Source of the DNA: Bacteroidota bacterium | Lineage (GTDB): Bacteria; Bacteroidota; Bacteroidia; NORP154 | DNA: 5,279 bases | Direction of reading: 5' to 3' | NCBI GenBank assembly: GCA_002401055.1 | Contig: NVRZ01000243.1 | Location: 1-5,279, forward strand | Part shown: positions 1 through 5,279 of the stretch, one piece after another | Layout: each line of letters opens with the position of its first letter | Numbering within the stretch: the first letter of the stretch is position 1 | The notes under the pieces: generated by a model | Databases searched by the model: none | Told to the model about the DNA's origin: nothing | What the model saw: only the letters and a program-made list of their open reading frames with translations | Program-made: the position numbers and the translations under genes

Positions 1-3000
1 CCTCCAGATATCGAACCGTTGAGCACTACCAATGGACTATTAATACAATAAACCTGGTCTACCCCTGCATCGACCAGTGGTGCAGGTCCTATGCTGAGGG
101 TCATTGAATCTGTAACAAGACATGTATTTGTAGAGGATAGCATAATAAATACACCTCCTGAATCTATGTCCGCTTGGGAAGGAGTATATGTGGTTACCAA
201 ATTTGAATCATCACCAAATGAACCAGTTCCCGAAGTTGACCAAATTCCTGTTCCAGGGCCATTCACCACACTTCCACTAAGCGCGTAGATTGGACTGTTG
301 GCGCACACAGAATCATCAGCTCCTGCAAAAACGGCAGGTCTTGTGGTTAAAGTAAAGGTTACTAGGTCAGTCTCTGAAATACAATTACCATTGTTTGTTG
401 ACGATAAAATAAAAGTAACGCTACCTGCCATGGTGTCTGTACCACTTGGTGTGTAAGTTGCATTGAGTAGGGTAGGGTCATCAAATGTTCCGGATCCGGT
501 TGCCGACCAAATTCCAGTAGAAGTGGGCCCTGTAATTATTCCATTCAAAAATATGTCGTCCCCATTACAAACGAATTCATCTAGTCCCGCATCAACAACT
601 GGGGCGGCGGTAATGGTGAGATTCATGGAATCGTTTGCTGGGAAACAAGTTCCATTATTCGTAGAGGCGAGGTTTAGTATAACGCCTCCAGCATTAATAT
701 CATTCGAATCTGGATTGTATGTCGCATTTAAAGTTGTGTTGTTGGGTGTGAATATTCCAGATCCTGAAGTAAACCATTCGCCAGTAGAGGAACTTGCCCA
801 CACCATACCATCCAATACTATATTCGGATTATTCGCACAAACGGTAGCGTCAGGCCCAGCGCTATCTTGTGGAGCTGCAGTATAGAAATACACCACTGTA
901 TCCTGATTATTTACACAGGAATTTGTTGATGTAAGAATCAATTCTGCAAAACCAGCACTGGTATCTGCAGAGCTTGGTGTATAAAACCCATTTAATGTGA
1001 CGTTATCTGGAGAAAAGGTACCCGAACCTAACGTGGACCAAATTCCTGTCGCTGAACCGCCTGTTACCACTCCAAACAATGGCGCAAAGGCATTATTTGC
1101 ACAAAATGTGAGATCATTACCCGCATCAACAACTGGGATGGTGGTCATAGAGATTATAGCAGTATCGGTTTCGGCTACGCAGTTTCCGTTTGCGGTAGAT
1201 GTAAGAACAAGAGTAACACTGCCTGCCGTACTGTCCGCTATACTGAATCTATAATAGCTTGCAGATAAAGAATTATTAGGGAAAAAAGATCCTGATCCTA
1301 GCGTACTCCAAATTCCTGTGCTAGATCCGGCAGTTACTGACCCAGAGATCGCCTCGGAAGTATCTGATGCACAAACAATGGTATCATTTCCAGCGTTAGC
1401 TAATGGAGCTGGAGTTATTGTAACTGTTCTGGTTCCAAATGCAAGGCAAGAGTTGGTAGCATTTAAAGTTAAGATTACCGACCCAGTTGTATCATCCGCG
1501 GCACTCGGAATGTAAATCCCAGTTAAATCTGAATCCGTTGGAAGAAAGGTGCCGGATCCCGAGGTGGACCACTGTCCTGTACTTGATGCACCTATTACGG
1601 TTCCAAACAGGAAGACAGTATCATTATTAGCACATACTGTTGTATCAGCGGTAACTGTTACCAATGTTGGAGATCCAAACGTAACTAATACAGTATCAAA
1701 TGCGGGGGAACAATCTCCATTATTTGTAGAGGCTAAGTACATTTCAATAATGCCTCCCGTTGTGTCTGGGGTACTTGGAAAATATATTGGATTCGCTAAA
1801 GTGGAATCATCAAAGCTACCGCTTCCATTTGTCGACCAAAGTACTGAACCCGCACTGCCCTGTATAGTTGAGCTAAGGAAAACATTGTCTCCTTTACAGA
1901 CAAGAAGATCAGGACCTGCATCGACCCCGGGAGGAGTGGTTATAGTTATTCTAGCACTGTCACTAGATGCCTGGCAGTTTCCATTGTTGGTCGAGGTAAG
2001 TGTAATTATAATATTTATCAGAACAGTGTCAGAATCACTTGGTAAATAGTAGATCGAAGATTCTGATGAGTCAGGGAAGAAAACACCAGTTCCACTGGTA
2101 CTCCATATCCCAGTAGTTGTAGATCCAGTAATAGAGGCTGCGAGTATTACTGTATCATTATTGGCACAAACTGAATCATCAGGTCCTGCGTTAACAACGA
2201 TAGCGGGAGTTATGGTTACCAATATTGAATCCTCAATAATTGGACAACCAGGTGCATTGGTTGATTCCAGCTTCAGATAAGCAAAACCTGCAGCCGCATC
2301 TGCTGGTCCCGAAAAATATGTTCCAACAAGAGTGACAGAATCCGGTGAAAATGTTCCATTTCCACTAGTTGTCCATAATCCTGTACCTGCGCCTCCCATT
2401 ACAGAGCCCTGAAGGAAAACAGGATCTCCGTCACATATGGTGGTATCATTACCAGCTACAACAACTGGCGTTGAAGTAATAACGATTTGCATTGAATCTC
2501 TAACCATTAAACATAGTCCTATGCTAGTTGGTTCCAGAACCAATGTGACCTGGCCAGCTACAATATCCGCTGCCGATGGAGTGTAATCAGCACCAAGCAA
2601 AGATGAATCGTTAAAAGCTCCGGTACCCAAAGTTATCCAAAAGCCTGTTGAAGTGGCGCCAGTTATTATACCAGCTAAAGTAACCGTTGGACTGCTCGTA
2701 CAAGCAAAGCGATCAGCACCTGCATCAACGAATGGAGCAGGCGTAATAGTTAACACCATGTCATCAGATACTGGGTTGCAAAGCAGATTGTTTGTGGAGG
2801 TTAATGTTAGCGTTATTACACCAACCGTTGTATCTGAGTCGCTAGGTATATAGGTCGCGTTGAGTTCAAGTGAATCTGGCAAGAATGCTCCTGTACCCGA
2901 GCTTGTCCAAATTCCTGTAGTTGTGGTTCCTCCCCAAACATTTCCGTTTAGAAATACGGAGTCATTATTCGCACAAACCGTTGTGTCTGCGCCTGCTGTT

Positions 3001-5279
3001 ACATATACCCCTGGTCCTATACTTATAACCATCGTATCTGCTACAGGATTGCAATTGAGATTATTTGTAGAGGTAAGTGTCAACACAACCGACGTGGCGA
3101 CCGTGTCTGCAGGACTTGGAAAATACACCCCATTTAATAGTGAAGAATCACTAAACGTTCCAGTACCCGCAGTTGTCCATACGCCTGTTAAAGTTGTAGC
3201 TCCATTTACCAGGCCGGCAAGATTAACACTGGAATTATTGGCACAAACAGTTTGGGCTGTTCCAGCATCTACAAATATTCCTGGGCTAAATGTGGCTATC
3301 ATACTGTCTGCTACCGCGATACAAAGAACATTATTCGTTGATGTAAGTGTAAGCACCACAGATCCCGCTAAGGTGTCAGCCACAGATGGTGAGTAAATGG
3401 CATTGAACAATGAACTGTCGTCAAATGAACCAGTTCCTGATGTGGTCCAGACTCCTGTTGTAGTTGTGCCACCCCATACCGAGCCAGACAATGATACCGT
3501 TGCATTGTTAACACATACCGTGTCATCTGGTCCTGCGTTAACATAAATTCCTGGATCAATTGTTATCGTTAAGCTGTCAACTACAGGAATGCACGGTCCA
3601 TTGTTACTAGAAGTTAAGTACAAGGTAACTCCGCTCGCCGCAGTATCCGCATCACTTGCTGTATAAACTGCATTGAGGTCATTATTAGACGGGGCGAACG
3701 CTCCAGACCCAGATGTGCTCCAGACTCCAGTTGTACTTCCGTTACTTACACTACCTCCAAGCGAGATGCTAGGATTATTGGCGCAAATAGTCAAATCTGC
3801 ACCTGCTACTACTTTAATTTCTTTCGTAATGTTTAATACCATCACATCTATTACTGCGGTACATGGGCCAGCGGCATCTGGATCATCTGAAGTTATGGTA
3901 AGCACAACGCTACCAAAAACAGTGTCTGCGGCTGACGGAGTGTAAGTTGCTGTAACCAAAGCCGCATCATCGAATGATCCTGTACCAGAACTTGTCCAAA
4001 CAATAGTGCTAGTGGCTCCACCAATAGTTGCAGGAATCAAATATGAACTAGTCGCACAAATAGTATCGTCGGGGCCAGCATTAACGATTGCAGTGGGGTT
4101 AATACCTAGCTGAACTGAGTCAGTCACGATAATGCATGGACCCGATCCGTCGGGGTCATTGCTCGCAATAAATAGAATTACTGTACCAGCGGTAATATCT
4201 AATACCGAAGGTGTATAGCTGGCATTTAGAAGAGTTGCATTGTCAAAAACTCCACCTGTGGTTGTGGTCCATGTTATTCCGCTTGTGCTTCCTCCCATAA
4301 CACCAGACAAAACGTAGGAGTTTCCTTCACAAAGTGTGTCAACAGGCCCGGCGTCTACAGTAGGAATTGGATTAATGGTCAGCACCATAGGATCAGATAT
4401 TGCATTACATGGACCTGCTGGATTGTTAGTGGTAAGGGTTAATGTAACTGCTCCTGACGTGTCGTCCGCTTGTGATGGTGTATAAATTGCAGCCAATAAG
4501 GTTGTATCATCAAATGTCCCTGTGCCACTTGTCACCCAATAAGCGCTTAGTGCAGAACCACCAATAACGCCTGATAATGTATAGGATGATCCTTGGCATA
4601 ATGTATCATTTACATTTGCGTTTACGATCACAGCTGGATCAATTATTATCACCATTGAATCGGATACCGAAAGACAAGGTCCTGTTGGATCGTCAGTTGT
4701 AATTCCTAAGGTTACTATTCCCGCAGAAATGTCAGCCGCTGAAGGAGAATAGGTAGCTGATAACAAGGCGACATTGTCAAAAGTTCCGGATCCAGTGGTC
4801 ATCCAAGTAACCGTAGCAGCACTTCCACCAACGGTACCGTCTAGCGTATAACTGAATCCTTCACAAATAACAGTGTCGTTACCTGCACTAACTATTGCAA
4901 CCGTGTTCAAGGTAAGTAGCATTGCATCTACCGCCTGGCCACAGGGTCCCGCACCATCAGGATCATCAGATGTTAATGTAAGTACCACTGATCCCGCGGA
5001 GCTATCTACAGGTGATGGAGTATAAGTAGCCGCCAACTGCGATGCGTCATCGAAAAAACCTGTTCCAGAACTTGACCACAATGACGTGGTTGCAGATCCG
5101 CCAATGATTCCGTTAAGTGTGTAAGAGCTTCCTGCACAAACAGTATCATCAATATTCGCATTGGATGTTGCTATTGGGTTAATGGTAAGAGTCATATCAT
5201 CGGTAGCCGCCAGACAAGGCCCGGCCCCGTCTGGGTCATTGGTAGTAATTGTAAGCAGTACGCTACCAGCTGTAATATC
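1..5279 (-). CDS. Internal fragment of a giant Ig-like/PKD-like tandem-repeat surface protein (partial at both ends)
   Basis: Reading the minus strand from 5279 in steps of three gives 1,759 sense codons with no stop; bases 1-2 belong to the next codon. No start, ribosome binding site, signal peptide or C-terminal sorting domain is inside, so the real protein is larger. The entire translation is a tandem repeat of about 89 residues, with one conserved Trp (in G-x-W-S-T-S-G-T-G) and two Cys per unit. The Y-T-P-S and alternating L-T-L-T segments suggest beta-sandwich domains. Composition is rich in Thr, Ser, Gly, Asp and Val, with only 4 Lys, 6 Arg and no His, so the protein should be very acidic. 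Repeats of this kind are known from Bacteroidota secreted proteins, commonly exported by the type IX system and annotated as PKD-like or gliding motility-associated. The role as an adhesin or surface stalk is inferred. No catalytic motif was seen. The coding call is very sure, the function moderately so. Confidence 0.95.
1635..1898 (-). repeat. Unit 13, with an atypical exit linker
   Basis: The unit starts C-K-G-D-N-V-F-L and carries one of the four Lys in the window directly after the first Cys. Its exit linker, F-G-S-P-T-L-V-T-V-T-A-D-T-T-V-C, lacks the A-G-x-D that precedes the first Cys in most other units, yet the spacing from second Cys to next first Cys is still 26 residues. Cys codons start at 1896 and 1710, 62 residues apart. 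Substitution without length change is consistent with a length-constrained connector. Confidence 0.75.
2436..2702 (-). repeat. Unit 10, a divergent repeat
   Basis: This unit keeps both Cys (codons starting at 2700 and 2511) and the central Trp (G-F-W-I-T-L-G-T-G) but departs from the consensus elsewhere. It is entered through A-D-R-F-A-C, with an Arg and an Ala in place of D-T-V-C. It then has T-S-S-P in place of A-N-N, and L-E-P-T-S-I-G-L-C in place of L-T-S-T-N-N-G-x-C. Its last strand is M-V-R-D-S-M-Q-I-V-I. It is the first unit after the block II cluster. No frame damage is present, so it reads as a diverged functional copy and not a decayed one. Confidence 0.75.
2703..3785 (-). repeat. 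Block II: units 6-9, with a closely related cluster of three
   Basis: Units 6 (3516-3785), 7 (3246-3515), 8 (2976-3245) and 9 (2703-2975) begin with C-A-N-N or C-V-N-N. Units 7, 8 and 9 share S-T-N-N-V-L-C, S-T-N-N-L-N-C and S-T-N-N-L-L-C before the second Cys. The linkers that end units 6, 7 and 8 share P-G-(I/V)-(Y/F)-V-x-A-G. Units 7 and 9 also share an extra Trp in V-W-G-G-T-T-T-T-G, which unit 8 lacks (V-N-G-A-T-T-L-T-G). Unit 6 looks transitional: its S-S-N-N-G-P-C loop mixes the block I ending G-P-C with the S-x-N-N form of the later units. Confidence 0.85.
3786..5279 (-). repeat. Block I: edge unit and units 1-5, with acidic D-P-D-G loop
   Basis: This block contains the right-edge partial unit (5139-5279) and units 1 (4866-5138), 2 (4599-4865), 3 (4332-4598), 4 (4059-4331) and 5 (3786-4058). 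Its members share two traits absent elsewhere. The segment before the second Cys reads T-N-D-P-D-G-A-G-P-C or a close variant (edge unit, units 1, 4 and 5), or a shortened form (T-D-D-P-T-G-P-C in unit 2, T-N-N-P-A-G-P-C in unit 3). After the first Cys there is S-S-Y or N-S-Y and often I-G-G-S in place of C-A-N-N and T-G-A-T-T-G. Unit 4 has T-T-T-T-G-G where others have the S-G-T-G turn. Unit 5 starts divergently (S-S-Y-L-I-P-A). No Lys, Arg or His occurs from 5279 to 3825, about 485 residues. Confidence 0.9.
3801..3842 (-). other. Charged inter-unit linker (K-E-I-K) at the block I/II boundary
   Basis: The junction between units 5 and 6 reads M-V-L-N-I-T-K-E-I-K-V-V-A-G. At this point most junctions have an uncharged, Pro-containing form such as L-T-I-N-P-x-x-x-V-N-A-G. 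Lys codons begin at 3822 and 3813. They are two of only four Lys in the whole window, and the linker lacks the usual Pro. The length is not changed: the Cys-to-Cys spacing across it remains 26 residues. It lies at the point where the array changes subtype, so it may mark an old recombination joint or a distinct hinge; that is inference. Confidence 0.7.

Larger units (their letters stand above)
1..2702 (-). repeat. Block III: units 10-19 and the left-edge partial unit
   Basis: Units are 10 (2436-2702), 11 (2169-2435), 12 (1899-2168), 13 (1635-1898), 14 (1374-1634), 15 (1104-1373), 16 (840-1103), 17 (570-839), 18 (306-569), 19 (48-305) and a 15-residue start of the next unit ending near position 3. 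Lengths drift down to 86-88 residues in units 13, 14, 16, 18 and 19. Units 14, 16 and 19 have the shortened second-Cys loops T-N-S-C or T-N-T-C. Units 15 and 16 share G-I-W-S-T-L-G-S-G, and units 11 and 16 share A-G-F-A before the last strands. All six Arg and two of the four Lys in the window fall in this block. Confidence 0.85.
1..5279 (-). repeat. Tandem array of ~89-residue Ig-like units: 19 complete plus two partial
   Basis: I phased the units from the first Cys (in T-V-C) to the residue before the next such Cys. First-Cys codons start at 5136, 4863, 4596, 4329, 4056, 3783, 3513, 3243, 2973, 2700, 2433, 2166, 1896, 1632, 1371, 1101, 837, 567, 303 and 45. Unit lengths are therefore 91, 89, 89, 91, 91, 90, 90, 90, 91, 89, 89, 90, 88, 87, 90, 88, 90, 88 and 86 residues. 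Second-Cys codons start at 5214 (edge unit), 4941, 4674, 4407, 4134, 3861, 3591, 3321, 3051, 2778, 2511, 2244, 1974, 1710, 1446, 1179, 915, 645, 381 and 120. This phase is operational. The folded domain more likely begins near the A-G-x-D just before the first Cys. Units are clearly homologous in protein sequence but diverged in DNA, and I saw no long exact copies by eye. Confidence 0.95.

Noticed and set aside
463..885. Plus-strand open frame of 140 codons
   Set aside because: It is antisense to the repeat-bearing frame. Its translation recurs with the same period (P-D-P and Q-I-P-V elements), as expected of a shadow of the minus-strand repeats, and no ribosome binding site or independent domain is visible.
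1549..2049. Plus-strand open frame of 166 codons
   Set aside because: It is an antisense shadow of units 12-14. Its P-D-P-E-V-D-H-C-P-V segment is the complement of the conserved W-S-T-S-G-S-G region, and the minus frame explains the whole interval.
1635..2702. Decayed or pseudogene segment in the divergent units 10-13
   Set aside because: The frame stays open throughout, both Cys and the Trp are kept in each unit, and junction spacing remains 26 residues. This indicates continued selection.
2860..3396. Plus-strand open frame of 178 codons, the longest complete open frame noticed
   Set aside because: It is antisense to units 7-9, and its internal repetition copies their period. Low stop frequency opposite a Thr/Ser/Gly/Val-rich repeat explains its length.
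3368..3559. Minus-strand 63-codon open frame starting with Met
   Set aside because: It lies in a different frame inside units 6-7 of the real gene and has an unrelated composition (His, Gln, Arg). It has no visible ribosome binding site.
1..5279. CRISPR array or non-coding tandem DNA repeat
   Set aside because: The periodicity is about 267 bases, in steps of whole codons, with diverged DNA and conserved protein. This is a coding repeat without short identical repeats and spacers.
1..5279. A multi-gene or previously undescribed system
   Set aside because: Only one gene is present and it is of a recognisable repeat type. Nothing in the window shows partner genes, catalytic motifs or regulatory elements.

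Overview
The whole 5,279-base window is one uninterrupted reading frame on the minus strand. It encodes 1,759 codons (positions 5279 down to 3), and neither the start nor the stop of the gene lies inside. I translated every codon of this frame by hand and found no stop and no frameshift. The window is therefore an internal slice of a very large gene, and nothing else in it looks like a gene. The plus-strand open frames are antisense shadows.

The protein is a tandem array of about 89-residue Ig-like/PKD-like repeats. There are 19 complete units plus a partial unit at each edge. The recurring pattern is A-G-x-D-D-T-V-C-A-N-N, then L-x-G-x-V-x-G-x-T-T-G-x-W-S-T-S-G-T-G-x-F, then L-N-A-T-Y-T-P-S-x-A-D, then A-G-S-V-x-L-T-L-T-S-T-N-N-G-x-C, then D-S-M-x-L-T-I-x-P. 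Repeats of this style are typical of giant secreted or cell-surface proteins of Bacteroidota, often annotated as PKD-like or gliding motility-associated C-terminal domain (type IX secretion) proteins. I infer a Bacteroidota source, probably a flavobacterium-like lineage. The signal peptide and sorting domain that would confirm this lie outside the window.

Layout in protein order (right to left): block I (5279-3786) carries an acidic D-P-D-G-A-G-P-C loop and a G-S-S-Y-T-L start. Block II (3785-2703) has C-A-N-N starts and a group of three closely related units with S-T-N-N-(V/L)-(L/N)-C loops. Block III (2702-1) is more divergent, with shorter units toward the left edge. The switch from block I to block II coincides with an unusual charged linker, K-E-I-K.

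The most notable quantitative features are these. There are exactly two cysteines per unit (40 in total). The second-Cys to next-first-Cys spacing is nearly invariant (26 residues in 18 of 20 cases, 25 in two). Basic residues are almost absent: 4 Lys, 6 Arg and no His in 1,759 residues. The likely role is an extracellular, acidic, disulfide-stabilised stalk or adhesin. I see no multi-gene system, RNA gene, mobile element, CRISPR array, promoter or terminator here.
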